Source: Anaeromicropila herbilytica (GTDB lineage Bacteria > Bacillota > Clostridia > Lachnospirales > Lachnospiraceae). Taken from it: 64,000 nt of DNA. The stretch covers positions 4,971,001-5,035,000 of the forward strand of contig NZ_AP024169.1 of NCBI RefSeq assembly GCF_016591975.1. Reading direction: 5' to 3'. The position numbers and the translations under genes were made by a program. This document shows, in pieces, positions 18,401-28,064 of the stretch; within the stretch, counting starts at the first letter, position 1, and every line of letters starts with the position of its first letter. Below the pieces are notes generated by a model. It made no database searches. It had not been told where the DNA came from and saw only the letters and a list, made by a program, of their open reading frames with translations.

Positions 18401-21400
18401 TTACTCTGCTAGATTTTTCACTTCTAGAACAAATGCTTTCGCTACTTGATATAATTGTCTCGTGGTTGCTTTGCCTTCTTCGCTATTACCTATTTCCTCA
18501 GTTCTATTTCTATTCTGATCTGTATTTTTAATGTAACTTGAACTTATTTGATTCGAAGTTCCATAATCTAATTGTTTTACTTCTATACCAGCCTGTGATA
18601 TTTGATCTGCAAAGTTTTCTCTTAGATTGCTTAAATTATCCAGAGTATCTTTATTATCGCTTAGGATTAACCCCTTTAATTCACCAGACTTCACTGTGAA
18701 AGTTGCTTCTACTAATCCTAAATTTTTAGAGTCTACTTTTACAGATACCTTTCCTGCTTCCTCATTTTGTTTTACAACAGTAAGATTAATATTAGTCACT
18801 TCGCCATTTACTTCTATTGGAATCTGATAGTATTCTTTGTTGCTTAACTCTTTAACAAAACTCATACTATTACTTAATGCCTTTAGATCTGCTATATTCT
18901 TAGAGGTAATTGTTGTATTCTCTAGCTCTTTTTTAATAATATTTGATAAATTCTGATCAATCTTATCATATTGTGAAGTCATAGTTTCTCTATCATCAAG
19001 AGCATCTATTAATCCTTCCATCTCATCTAGAAGGTCCTGACTACTTTCATCTTCTGAAGAATTTGCTTTTTCTATTACCTTCTTGAAATAAGTATTATCC
19101 TGAATAAATTCCTTGGAAGCTGAGATATATTCTAATGTTGTCGGAATCTGATATTCATTTAATAAGGAGATGGCATCTTTGCTATCCTTCGATAATGCTT
19201 GAAGTATTTGTGCTTGTTCTGCATTATACTCCTCATTTACCTTTTCATCATCTTTCGAGACTTGTAGTTTTTCTTTTAAGTTTTCTAAGGATATATCCAT
19301 GAGATCATTATTTTCCGATATATCCGCTATTTTTGATGGTGTCAGCTCATTTAATATACTTTCTGTTAGATTTCTCTGATATTTTTCTTCAGCTGATATC
19401 GAAGAATCATTGAATGTACTGCTTAACTGAGATGTAATTGTATCTGACCTGAATGTTATAGATTCCAATGCTCCAAAGGAATCATCCACTTTTTTATCCA
19501 CACCGTTCGATTTTAAAGTTCGAACTGCAGTTAGTAGATTATTGAGTGTCATTTCCTGATTTGCATTTAACACGGATCCAATGGCAGCTCCATCTGATTT
19601 TTCTATATTATTAAGCAAACGATATACGCCAATGTATGTCTTTCTTTCACTTTCGGTAATCCCTTGTTTCTTTTCTAACTTCCATAGATATTCACTATAT
19701 TTTTCTTCCTCGGTTGCACCGAGTTCTTCGCTCACTTGGTCCGTTAGTGCATTTAGCGTGTCAAGTGGAGTATCAAGTGGATTAATTCCATCTTTAATTA
19801 GATTTACAGTAACTGCAGGTTTCAGATTATCTATTAAAGTATTTACTTTAAGGTCATATTCTTTTACCTTCGAGATGTTATCCTCATTAATATCCATGCT
19901 ATTATATCCTAAGATCTTAACTGCTCTTTGATTCGCCTCAGTCTTAGGAATCTTTAGATCTTCTAATATATCATCTACATTACGAAATGCCTTTTGAATG
20001 GAATCACCAAGATCTTTTCTAGGACTTGTCATAAGCGTATCATAAGTCTGATTTGCTTTATCAAGCTTAGATTTTAGGTTAGTTCCTTCTGTATGTAATC
20101 CGTCTAACGTGATGTTATCTCTACTAGATAATGTACTACCAAGAATATAACTTGGCATGTTTCTTAAAGCACTTATCTTACTTGTAGTATCTTTTAATAA
20201 GTTTATATTCTCTGTGCTGTCTAACGTATTTGACTCTTGTAAAAGTGATTTATAATAATTCGATTCTATTTCTTTTAAACCATCCACAACCTTTTGTAGG
20301 TTCTCGGTATCTATTTGGATACCTTTACTTGCAAGCTTTTGTCCAGCTTCTACTGTAAGCTTTAATCGAATCTCTTCTAATTGTCTTTTCGCTGTTACTG
20401 CTTTGATGTCAATATCCGTCTGATACTCTGCGTTAGTATTTATTTTTGATGAATCAATAACAGAATCTTGTCCCGTACTATTATTCAGTTCTTGTGTAGC
20501 ATTCATTAAGTTCTGAATGGTAATGTCTTGACTTGAATTAGCAACTTTGATAATGGCAGCATCGCTAATCTTTCCAATATTATCAATGACGTTCTTCACC
20601 AACTGAATACTTGTATTATCTAAAGATGCATCCGTACTATTAATTCCCTTTGACATTGCATCCACAATATAGTTCGCTAATTTCTCATCTGTCATATTTT
20701 CTTTGATATTATTTAGATTATCAAGTCTTTCAAAGGAATCCTTAGTCAAAGGAAGATTATTATCGAAGAGCCATTTTGCATTCTTCATGCTCTCTTCATT
20801 TACTTCAATTCCTGCTTCCTTCATAATATCTTCTGCCTGTTTTTTTACTGATTCAAAATTTACATTTGGTGTAGCTTGATTTACAGAAGAAGTACTGTAT
20901 CCTGCTTTATATATATTCTGAATCGTAGGTTCTAGCTCGTGTTCAATAAGATATGCCTGTGATTTTTCTGACATGGAATATACCGATTGTCCCAGTTCAA
21001 ATGCTTTTGTAAATCGTTTGATATTCTCATCTGTTACTGGTAGGTTGGAGTCCTCCAATTTTTGTTCCACATCATCACTACTCGCTGAACCTGCTTTATT
21101 CTTATATCCTATTTTTTCAACGTCTTTTTTATCTTCTTTCGTATCTTCGACTTGAGTCTTAACACTCTCTTCTTTTACCTGTCTTTGTTCCTTAATTCGA
21201 TCAAGAGCTCGATCTAATTGTGTTAGATTATACGCTTTAAGATATTTACCTTCTTTAATCAGCTCATCATAATCCTTACTTGTCATACGATTAGCCGCAC
21301 CAAGTAACTGCTCTTCTTTATCTTCTACTCCACAATTTTTTTCTAATGCCGCTTGATACTCACCAAATGCCTTCTTGAAGGTTTCAACATTCGTCCAAGT

Positions 21401-21709
21401 TGCTTTTCCACTTGTATTCGATGTATTGTTTCCAACTTCCTTTAGTACAATACTCTGATTCGATACATCCATGATCTTAAACTTTCGTATTTCGCCTTCC
21501 GTGGCATTTAGTACTGTTGATTTAGAGACGTTAACCTCTCTTCCACTAAAGCTGATGGAAATCTGATCTGAAACCTTAGTAATTACGCCTTCGACTACAT
21601 CACCTTTTTGAAAATCAGAACTTGATGAAGTATCTTTTTGTGTTGAAAGGGAGACATCTTCCTTGCTATTTGCATAAATACTAGTTATGTTCATTGATTT
21701 CACTCTCAC
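18401..21709 (-). CDS. Large FliK-like flagellar protein (possible DUF6240)
   Basis: 1102 residues. N-terminal OB/S1-like beta segment (GDVVEGVITKVSDQISISFS), a long helical middle with repeated modules that begin L-P-x-T or I-P-x-T (near 225, 320, 595 and 870) and alternate with LMNATQELNNS-type helices. The C-terminal domain (VSVKVDSKNLGLVEATFTVK, LRENFADQISQAGIEVKQLD) resembles the FliK hook-length-control C-terminus. It lies directly upstream of flagellin behind a sigma-D-like promoter. A role in hook length, cap or filament secretion is inferred; exact family not certain. Confidence 0.55.
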   Translation of the reverse strand: MRVKSMNITSIYANSKEDVSLSTQKDTSSSSDFQKGDVVEGVITKVSDQISISFSGREVNVSKSTVLNATEGEIRKFKIMDVSNQSIVLKEVGNNTSNTSGKATWTNVETFKKAFGEYQAALEKNCGVEDKEEQLLGAANRMTSKDYDELIKEGKYLKAYNLTQLDRALDRIKEQRQVKEESVKTQVEDTKEDKKDVEKIGYKNKAGSASSDDVEQKLEDSNLPVTDENIKRFTKAFELGQSVYSMSEKSQAYLIEHELEPTIQNIYKAGYSTSSVNQATPNVNFESVKKQAEDIMKEAGIEVNEESMKNAKWLFDNNLPLTKDSFERLDNLNNIKENMTDEKLANYIVDAMSKGINSTDASLDNTSIQLVKNVIDNIGKISDAAIIKVANSSQDITIQNLMNATQELNNSTGQDSVIDSSKINTNAEYQTDIDIKAVTAKRQLEEIRLKLTVEAGQKLASKGIQIDTENLQKVVDGLKEIESNYYKSLLQESNTLDSTENINLLKDTTSKISALRNMPSYILGSTLSSRDNITLDGLHTEGTNLKSKLDKANQTYDTLMTSPRKDLGDSIQKAFRNVDDILEDLKIPKTEANQRAVKILGYNSMDINEDNISKVKEYDLKVNTLIDNLKPAVTVNLIKDGINPLDTPLDTLNALTDQVSEELGATEEEKYSEYLWKLEKKQGITESERKTYIGVYRLLNNIEKSDGAAIGSVLNANQEMTLNNLLTAVRTLKSNGVDKKVDDSFGALESITFRSDTITSQLSSTFNDSSISAEEKYQRNLTESILNELTPSKIADISENNDLMDISLENLKEKLQVSKDDEKVNEEYNAEQAQILQALSKDSKDAISLLNEYQIPTTLEYISASKEFIQDNTYFKKVIEKANSSEDESSQDLLDEMEGLIDALDDRETMTSQYDKIDQNLSNIIKKELENTTITSKNIADLKALSNSMSFVKELSNKEYYQIPIEVNGEVTNINLTVVKQNEEAGKVSVKVDSKNLGLVEATFTVKSGELKGLILSDNKDTLDNLSNLRENFADQISQAGIEVKQLDYGTSNQISSSYIKNTDQNRNRTEEIGNSEEGKATTRQLYQVAKAFVLEVKNLAE

Positions 21710-21738
21710 TTTTTTATTAATTTTTTCAGTTATCTTGT

Positions 21739-21766
21739 ATTTCGGCTTAATTTGTTAAAAGCTTTA
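21739..21766 (-). promoter_or_regulatory. Sigma-D (sigma-28) type flagellar promoter
   Basis: On the minus strand TAAA, 16 bases, GCCGAAAT, close to the flagellar consensus TAAA-N15-GCCGATAA and ending 29 bases before the start codon of the FliK-like gene. It would drive the FliK-like gene, flagellin and fliS together. Confidence 0.7.
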
Positions 21767-21818
21767 CCTGTTATATCTGTTTTTTTGAGTATTCTGAAGT
21801 ATTACTCTCATATATTAC

Positions 21819-21853
21819 AAAAAGGTTCCAAGTTTTGATGCTTGGAACCTTTT
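21819..21853. terminator. Rho-independent terminator
   Basis: AAAAGGTTCCAAG and its complement CTTGGAACCTTTT enclose an 8-base loop. Suited to both strands; it isolates the flagellar promoter from transcription arriving from the right. Confidence 0.7.
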
Positions 21854-21956
21854 CTCCTACAGCCTTGTTTATTTTAAAATAGTAACTGCTTATCCTATTT
21901 ATTGCACTATACTAAGTAGACCCTAGCTAAGAGGATTTATTAATTTATATTTAAAT

Positions 21957-22018
21957 AAAAAAGAAAAACTAACCAATAATGCACTCTTCGTACACGTTTC
22001 AGTTAGTTTTTCTTTTTT
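21957..22018. terminator. Bidirectional terminator-like hairpin
   Basis: AAAAAAGAAAAACTAAC and GTTAGTTTTTCTTTTTT form a 17-bp perfect stem with a 28-base loop. It lies about 190 bases past the end of the GH13 gene on the minus strand. Apart from this and the terminator to its left, the 500-bp gap 21710-22209 shows no gene. Confidence 0.65.
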
Positions 22019-22209
22019 GCTTGTCGCGTTCCCCAACGTTTCACAATTCCTCAAGTCTCTTCTCCGTTCAAGACCTGAATAAAGGATACCACTATTTGTG
22101 TATTTTGTCAATATATCAGGGTGAGTTTTTTAATTTTTTGTTTACTTTTTTAGCAGTTTCACTATTAATATTTTTCTATATTGTAATTTTCTACATATTT
22201 CCTATCAAT

Positions 22210-23625
22210 TCATGCATTTTGTTCAAGCTCTTCGCTTATCCATAGGATTCTTCCACTATTTTTCTCTAATGTGAGCTCAACCATATTATTTTCAGCGATT
22301 ACTTCTTCCTGTTCTATAAGATCAATAATTTTATTAGCCTTTATAGGAAGTTTTAATGTCATTTTTGTATTGTTATCGTCATTATTCACTGCTACAATAA
22401 TAGCACTGTGCTGTAATAATCTCGCATATGCATATTGCCTGTTGGTCAGTACTACTTCCATATAGATACCATATGCTAACTCATCATAATTCAATCGAAT
22501 CTGTGCCAACTTCTGAATCCAGTGAATTAATCTCTCATGTTCTGGATGATAGATAATCTCCTCCTTATTTAATTCTCTATTCATCACTCTTGAGCAATAA
22601 TTCTCTAGTTTTATTTCTGGTCTAAGAGAATCGTCGGAGTCTTTTTCTTTCTTGCCCTCGATTAACCATTCAGATCCATAATAAACAGAAGGAATACCTG
22701 GTAGTGTATATACTAGAATCATAATTGGATAAATATGTTCAATTTGCTTTAACTTATTATGAATTCTCTCAACATCATGATTATCAAGAAACGTATATAG
22801 TAAATGCTCCTTACACAACCCGCCCTTTGGATCAAATAATCTTTTTACTGTGTGTGCAATCTCAAAGTAGTTATGATCATTATGCCCAGAATATAGTCCT
22901 TTATGAAGTTCATAATTAGTTACCGAATGTAGCATGTTATCATTTACCCATCTACTATAGTCCCCATGAATTACTTCACCCATTAACCAGAACTCTTCTT
23001 TCAGTGAATTGCATACACTTCTCAATTCTTTCATAAAGTTAAAATCAAGGACATCTGCACAATCTAATCGAATTCCATCAATATCGAACTCATCAATCCA
23101 AAACTTAACCACTTCAAATAGATAGTCTCTTACTTCTTTATTCTGTAGATTAAACTGAACTAGATCATAATGTCCTCTCCATCCTTCATATGAAAAACCA
23201 TCGTGGTAGGGCGAATCCCCTCCTAAATTAATACCTTTATACCAGTTTAGATACTTAGACTGTTCTCTCCTCTCTTTAATATCTAAAAATGCAAAAAATT
23301 CTCGCCCTGTGTGATTGAATACCCCATCAACAACTACTTTTATATTATTCTCATGACAATGCCTTACGTAATCCATAAAATTCTCGTTCGTTCCAAGTCT
23401 TGCATCCACTAACTTATAATCTGTAGTGTCATATCCATGTAAAATGGATTCAAAAAGAGGCCCAATATAAAGAGCATTACATCCAATATTCTTAATATGT
23501 GGAATCCATTGTTCTAATATGGTGAATTGATTGTTAGTGCTTTCCTCATTTTTCTTAGGAATCACACCACATAAACCAAATGGATATATATGATAAAAGT
23601 TTGCTTTTTCATACCAATAACTCAT
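22210..23625 (-). CDS. Intracellular GH13 amylase (neopullulanase/cyclomaltodextrinase-like)
   Basis: 471 residues without signal peptide, so cytoplasmic. GH13 regions are DGVFNHTG (I), GIRLDCADV with the nucleophile Asp (II), LMGEVIHGD with the Glu (III) and FLDNHDVER (IV). It lacks the N-terminal CBM34 domain of classical neopullulanases and has a short C-terminal beta domain. It would hydrolyse imported maltodextrins, possibly helping to cover the loss of malQ. The ATG follows GAAGGAA. Monocistronic, with a terminator beyond. Confidence 0.88.
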   Translation of the reverse strand: MSYWYEKANFYHIYPFGLCGVIPKKNEESTNNQFTILEQWIPHIKNIGCNALYIGPLFESILHGYDTTDYKLVDARLGTNENFMDYVRHCHENNIKVVVDGVFNHTGREFFAFLDIKERREQSKYLNWYKGINLGGDSPYHDGFSYEGWRGHYDLVQFNLQNKEVRDYLFEVVKFWIDEFDIDGIRLDCADVLDFNFMKELRSVCNSLKEEFWLMGEVIHGDYSRWVNDNMLHSVTNYELHKGLYSGHNDHNYFEIAHTVKRLFDPKGGLCKEHLLYTFLDNHDVERIHNKLKQIEHIYPIMILVYTLPGIPSVYYGSEWLIEGKKEKDSDDSLRPEIKLENYCSRVMNRELNKEEIIYHPEHERLIHWIQKLAQIRLNYDELAYGIYMEVVLTNRQYAYARLLQHSAIIVAVNNDDNNTKMTLKLPIKANKIIDLIEQEEVIAENNMVELTLEKNSGRILWISEELEQNA

Positions 23626-23845
23626 ACTCTATTCCTTCTTTCTACAATCTAACTAGGCGTTTACAATACTATTTACTCCATTGATTAAAATACAATCTAT
23701 CTATTGTTAAATTAATCATTTCATATCATATCGTTCTCAAACATGTATTCATTTTACTTTTCCAGTAATTATTTGTCAATCCTGAACAATTTGCTCACTA
23801 TCTACTTATCCTTAATAATCCCTGATCAAGCAACTCTATTTATAG

Positions 23846-23895
23846 AAAAAGCATTTATAGTAATTGCTATCCATGCAATTCCCATAAATGCTTTT
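23846..23895 (-). terminator. Terminator of the small membrane protein gene
   Basis: AAAAGCATTTAT / ATAAATGCTTTT outer stem with inner AATTGC / GCAATT stem. On the minus strand it is followed by a U-rich run. The rest of the 343-bp gap 23626-23968 holds no convincing gene. Confidence 0.65.
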
Positions 23896-23968
23896 ATCTA
23901 TCTAAATTATATTAATAGTCAAGTATAGTATATTCTGTTCCAGTTAAACATTGCTCATAAGAAATGAT

Positions 23969-24304
23969 TTAATTCTTTATTCGAAAGAAAAGAAACAAGA
24001 CTAAAATGAATAATATTCCATTCATAAGTAATCCAATGTTATTCACCTTTTCAAATTTATAGCTTGACTTCATTAGTGTAGCAATCCATATCAATAATAG
24101 ACCTAATAGTAAATAGATCAAATGCGTATTTCTGCTATAGAAGCATTCTAAATTAGATAGAACAATCAGAATACTTCCTACAATTTCTATAATATTAGTA
24201 CTTTGAAAAATCGTTTCTCTTCTCTTATTTATGTTCGTTATTACTGACATAATAGTCATACTCGCATAGGTAAGTGTTATAAGAACAAAAACAATTTTAT
24301 TCAT
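23969..24304 (-). CDS. Small four-helix membrane protein of unknown function
   Basis: 111 residues with four predicted transmembrane helices (about 4-20, 38-52, 60-80 and 90-108) and short charged loops (NINKRRETIF, MKSSYKFEKVNN). No family recognised. It lies 64 bases downstream of the chemotaxis transducer gene on the same strand and may be co-transcribed with it. Confidence 0.6.
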   Translation of the reverse strand: MNKIVFVLITLTYASMTIMSVITNINKRRETIFQSTNIIEIVGSILIVLSNLECFYSRNTHLIYLLLGLLLIWIATLMKSSYKFEKVNNIGLLMNGILFILVLFLFFRIKN

Positions 24305-24368
24305 ACTTCTTTTCGTTCGCCTCCACTAATTTACCACTCATGAATTAACACTAATTCTCACTTTACTA

Positions 24369-25334
24369 TTATTTCTTATCCTTCAATTCTTTTATTTGAT
24401 TGATATGATTTAGTATATAAAGGTAAGATTCTGATTTCGACTCTACATTATAGATTAGTTCTTCTAGGTTCTCTGTTTCTTCTTTAGAAAGTGCTACTAT
24501 ACTAGATATATTCTCTGCGATACTATTTATACTCTTTGATTGAGAAGTTTTTACTTTTTCTATTTGATGATTTACTTCTTGTTCTGCTTGTGTAATACTA
24601 TCAAAACTACTTGTTGATTTATTCATTGTATCCGCAGCATTTTGTACAATTTCTTTTCCTTGGTTAGAATGGCTTCTTACGGAATCAAGAATCTGGCTCA
24701 TATCTCCTAGAAGACGAATAATATCTGCTGCACTTCTCTCAGTTGTATCAGATAATGATTTAATCTCACCTGCGACAACCGCAAAACCTTTTCCAGACTC
24801 ACCAGCTCTGGCTGCTTCAATTGAAGCATTTAGGGATAGTAAATTAGTTTGTGATGCAATATCTGTAATAGCATTTGCAAATTGATTAATCTCTTTATAT
24901 TTCTCTTCTACAGAGTTAAATACATCTACAAGATTATCAAACACAGAGAATACTTCATTCATCTGATTTGCGGATTCATTTACAATTCTTCTAGAATCAC
25001 TAATTCTACTTTGAGATGTCTCAATACTTTTCTCAATACCATGAATGATCGTTTCAGTATCATTACTTAAATTATAAATATGTTTCTCAATATCATGAAT
25101 CTTATGGTTCGTCTGGTTTAAAGCCTCTGTGGTCTGTTTAAATCCATATGTTATTTTACCCTCTTCTTTTAATATCTTATTGATATTTTTCTCTAACTCG
25201 ACTGCAAGAATATACGCATATTCATAACGATCCATCTCTTTTGGTTTTTCTAGATTGAGCTCAGATTGAGAATGAACATTCTCATTAAACTCCTCTGATT
25301 TTCTATTTCTTTTCTTAAATATATTCTTCAACAT
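24369..25334 (-). CDS. Soluble methyl-accepting chemotaxis protein
   Basis: 321 residues, no membrane helix. A basic N-terminus and linker lead into a long coiled coil with the signalling hairpin tip (SLNASIEAARAGESGKGFAV, VVAGEIKSLSDTTERSAADI, about residues 165-200) that binds CheA/CheW. It lacks any ligand domain of its own. The FIST-domain gene ends 12 bases upstream on the same strand, so sensing is probably supplied by that partner. ATG with GAGAGGG upstream. Confidence 0.9.
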   Translation of the reverse strand: MLKNIFKKRNRKSEEFNENVHSQSELNLEKPKEMDRYEYAYILAVELEKNINKILKEEGKITYGFKQTTEALNQTNHKIHDIEKHIYNLSNDTETIIHGIEKSIETSQSRISDSRRIVNESANQMNEVFSVFDNLVDVFNSVEEKYKEINQFANAITDIASQTNLLSLNASIEAARAGESGKGFAVVAGEIKSLSDTTERSAADIIRLLGDMSQILDSVRSHSNQGKEIVQNAADTMNKSTSSFDSITQAEQEVNHQIEKVKTSQSKSINSIAENISSIVALSKEETENLEELIYNVESKSESYLYILNHINQIKELKDKK

Positions 25335-25346
25335 AATACCCTCTCT

Positions 25347-26381
25347 CTACTCTATTGCTAATAACACCATTGTCTGGTTTAAATGCTTCTTATATATCTG
25401 CTCCCCGTAACTAATGAATCCTGATTGATTCTTACATACTTGTAAAAGCTTACTGTCTAATTTCCCCCATGAATGTTCCTCTTTAAACTTCAAACTTCTT
25501 AAGATACAGTGCACGGAGAAAATGAAAGTCGGTTTAAATTCGAGCATATTGATTGTATTATGAAAGCAATTATCTAGGTCTGCTGGCTCTAATACGTCAA
25601 CAAATGTATTCGGTAGAATCTGCGAATAAAATGTAATAGACTTATCTGGGTTTACTTTCATAGGAGAAGCAATATATGTATTCTGTTTAATCACACGTCC
25701 AAGTGGGTGATTGCTGAAGGAATCTGCAAGTTTTTCTTCTCTAATTCCAATTAACTGGGCATACTTTGTTGCTGCTGGCACGTTGTCAAATTTATATACA
25801 GTACGACTCAAAGGATCTGCCTCTGTCACTAACAATTTCTTTTCTGTGGTTTTATAGATATTTTCCTTCACTAATTGTGTTCGGCTCTTACAATCGAAGA
25901 ATATTGCTACAGAATCCACTTTTTTCTTACCTATATAGATTAATGTTTCTTTGAATTGCAAATAGTCTCCTGAACTACCACCTACTATTTTAAAATCATC
26001 CTTTATAAAAAAGAATGTTGATATAATGCTTTCTTCATGAGCTGCTAAACCATTACATAGCAATAACATAAATGCATTCTTATTATCTTTTACCTTATCA
26101 TATGCTTTTCTTAACTCATTAATATTACGAATGGATGGATTCTCGAGTTCAACAATGCTAGCTACACCCCTATCATAAGTGAACCCAGTGATTACTTCTT
26201 CCTTATATCCTTCTTTGGTGAACTCCCCTGCTGTAGAACATAAAACCACATTCTCTCCAGCATATTGACTTAAATCTCTTACTATTTGATCCGATGCAAA
26301 CAGTAATATTCCTTTACTGTGATTGGATGCAATAAAATTCTTGCTTTCCTCAAGAGATTTAAAATATAGTGCTTCAAACAT
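25347..26381 (-). CDS. FIST-domain sensor protein
   Basis: 344 residues, soluble. N-terminal FIST domain (VVLCSTAGEFTKEGYKEEVI, FKIVGGSSGDYLQFKETLIY) and C-terminal FIST_C domain (SGFISYGEQIYKKHLNQTMV). FIST proteins are intracellular small-ligand sensors that often act with chemotaxis or kinase modules. The chemotaxis transducer gene follows after 12 bases, forming a two-gene sensory operon with its own promoter. The ligand is unknown. Confidence 0.85.
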   Translation of the reverse strand: MFEALYFKSLEESKNFIASNHSKGILLFASDQIVRDLSQYAGENVVLCSTAGEFTKEGYKEEVITGFTYDRGVASIVELENPSIRNINELRKAYDKVKDNKNAFMLLLCNGLAAHEESIISTFFFIKDDFKIVGGSSGDYLQFKETLIYIGKKKVDSVAIFFDCKSRTQLVKENIYKTTEKKLLVTEADPLSRTVYKFDNVPAATKYAQLIGIREEKLADSFSNHPLGRVIKQNTYIASPMKVNPDKSITFYSQILPNTFVDVLEPADLDNCFHNTINMLEFKPTFIFSVHCILRSLKFKEEHSWGKLDSKLLQVCKNQSGFISYGEQIYKKHLNQTMVLLAIE

Positions 26382-26450
26382 AATACATACCCCCTCTTTT
26401 TTCTACATATATTTATGTCATTCTATTTATATTGACATTTTTTTGATATC

Positions 26451-26479
26451 ATTATAATTTATATTATATTTTTTGTCTA
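26451..26479 (-). promoter_or_regulatory. Sigma-A promoter of the FIST-MCP operon
   Basis: On the minus strand TAGACA, a 17-bp spacer, TATAAT, about 70 bases before the FIST start codon. Confidence 0.6.
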
Positions 26480-26532
26480 TCGTAATTGATTTATATTTCT
26501 CATATACAACTTATTAATCTTCAAAATAAAAC

Positions 26533-26577
26533 AATCCAAAATAAACGAAAAAGTAACTCTTCCATTTATTTTGGATT
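26533..26577 (-). terminator. Terminator after the secreted-protein gene
   Basis: AATCCAAAATAAA / TTTATTTTGGATT, 13-bp perfect stem. The minus strand continues GTTTTATTTT. It lies about 180 bases after the stop at 26758, with a hairpin-repeat copy in between. Confidence 0.7.
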
Positions 26578-26665
26578 CTATTTTTAAATTTTTATATTAT
26601 TAAAATTTCTTTATCGTTTCATGATATACTTCTTCTAAATTTACTAATTTAACTACATTTTTAAT

Positions 26666-26745
26666 AGCCCCCATCTGTCGCGATTAGCGACATACAAATC
26701 AGGGGTGTGAAACGTTTTATTTCACACAAGTCTACAAAGATAGAC
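26666..26745 (-). repeat. Hairpin repeat, copy C (no gene downstream)
   Basis: On the minus strand three hairpins follow one another: GTCTA/TAGAC, GTGTGAAA/TTTCACAC, then CCCC...GGGG enclosing GTCGC-TAATC-GCGAC. The third matches copies A, B and D, including CAGATGGGGGCT where the others carry a ribosome site. No credible reading frame follows; the next ATG is closed by TAG at once. Confidence 0.55.
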
Positions 26746-26757
26746 ATCGACGAATAT

Positions 26758-27456
26758 TTACTGTACATCCTTTGTATTTACCTCTATTTCAGCATAGTCT
26801 CCAAGCGCATGAAAGGTAGGTAATATAACTGTAGTCTTATTTTCTTTCTTAATAAGAAAAACTTCCGGTAGAATAATCTTCCCATTCTTTTCTTTAAAGT
26901 TTATATTTCTAAACATTTGATTATAATCTTTACTTGATATGCTTAAAAGATATTCTTTTTGAGCTTGCTTTAACTCATCACTTTCTGCAATTACCGTAAA
27001 TTTACCTTCTTGAATTGCTTTCGTTAATTTTTTTATATCAATATTATTTGAATCATCTATTCGTTTTGCTTTTGATAAATCAATATTACTTATCGCATAA
27101 AAAACGGTTGGATGTGCTGCTGTTTTATTATTATAGATTCCTTTATATATCACAATTAATTGATTACTTTCTTCAACATAAGAATAGTTAACGTCCATCA
27201 TAACTGTAACGTTTTCATCGTTTAGATCATAAGGAGATAGTACTGCCTTTGAATCTTCTAGTAATAAAGTGTTGATTTTCTTACCTTTTTTCTGATCTTT
27301 TATTCCATCTACTTTTACTGTTTTACCAGTTCCCTTCTGATTTTGATATTCTTTTATATTAAATGAAAGGCTTTGTTTGGCTTCGATATTTTTATACCCA
27401 AGGAATAATGCACCCATACTAATTACTAAGCAAATTATAATATATAATTTTTTCAT
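26758..27456 (-). CDS. Secreted or membrane-anchored protein, DUF4163/DUF3298-like
   Basis: 232 residues with an N-terminal signal/anchor helix (residues 4-24). The body (KAVLSPYDLNDENVTVMMDV, AAHPTVFYAISNIDLSKAKR) resembles the extracellular domain found in RsiV and PdaC (DUF4163/DUF3298), but without a catalytic deacetylase domain. Single-gene unit with its own terminator. Function unknown; exported location is the firm part. Confidence 0.55.
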   Translation of the reverse strand: MKKLYIIICLVISMGALFLGYKNIEAKQSLSFNIKEYQNQKGTGKTVKVDGIKDQKKGKKINTLLLEDSKAVLSPYDLNDENVTVMMDVNYSYVEESNQLIVIYKGIYNNKTAAHPTVFYAISNIDLSKAKRIDDSNNIDIKKLTKAIQEGKFTVIAESDELKQAQKEYLLSISSKDYNQMFRNINFKEKNGKIILPEVFLIKKENKTTVILPTFHALGDYAEIEVNTKDVQ

Positions 27457-27767
27457 ATTATAAAATCTCCCTTTTGTCGTTTTATAGTATAAAACAAGCT
27501 ACTTATCGGATAAATTATTACAAGCAGAACTGATTTTGATATAAAGCATTGGATTACCAATGTGATAGAAAATTATTCAGATAATTTGTAGATTATAATT
27601 TCAATAATTCTTTCATAACTGTGTGGTTATAAGGAGTGTGTACTTTACATAAAATCAGTTCTAAAATTACACTTTAATTATAAATAGTTTTTATTTTTTA
27701 TTATCTACTTTTTTCTTACAAATTATTAAAGTTTTATAACGTTTTGCTTTTTCATATATTATTCTAT

Positions 27768-28064
27768 GAGTGGCCCGACAAATAACCTGTTTCAAAATCT
27801 AGCCTAGCAATTTGCACAAAACAGAAAAAGCTAGGACAGATCTGTATGAGCAAGGCGAGTTATCTGTCCTAGCATATGTTTTACATGAAAGCTCCCCTCT
27901 ATCGCCTATGGCGATGTAACAATCAAGGGGTGTGAAAATTTTCTTTTTTCACACTATGATCTGAGAACTAGATCTTCTTATACATATTCAATGAAGCATG
28001 AGTTTTTCTGTTTTGTGCAAATTGCCTAGACAACCTCCCAAACAGGTCATTTGTCGGGCAACTC
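27768..28064. mobile_element. 297-bp MITE-like element with 7-bp target duplication
   Basis: Ends are GAGTGGCCCGACAAAT and (reverse complement) GAGTTGCCCGACAAAT. The inverted repeat continues with few mismatches through ACCTGTTT and, further in, the exact GCAATTTGCACAAAACAG, about 60 bp in all. ATTCTAT flanks both sides (27761-27767, 28065-28071). There is no coding capacity. Inside are an 11-bp-stem hairpin (GCTAGGACAGA / TCTGTCCTAGC) and hairpin-repeat copy D. It sits 45 bases upstream of the cob promoter. Confidence 0.7.
27890..27974 (-). repeat. Hairpin repeat, copy D (inside the MITE-like element)
   Basis: On the minus strand: GATCT/AGATC hairpin, GTGTGAAA/TTTCACAC hairpin, then CCCC...GGGG enclosing ATCGCC-ATA-GGCGAT, followed by AGCTTTCATG. 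The ATG is followed directly by a stop. Inner-stem bases differ from copies A to C but keep pairing. Confidence 0.55.

Noticed and set aside
23743..23928. 61-codon plus-strand frame in the gap after the GH13 gene
   Set aside because: It overlaps the terminator stem of the neighbouring gene and has no convincing ribosome site or conserved features.
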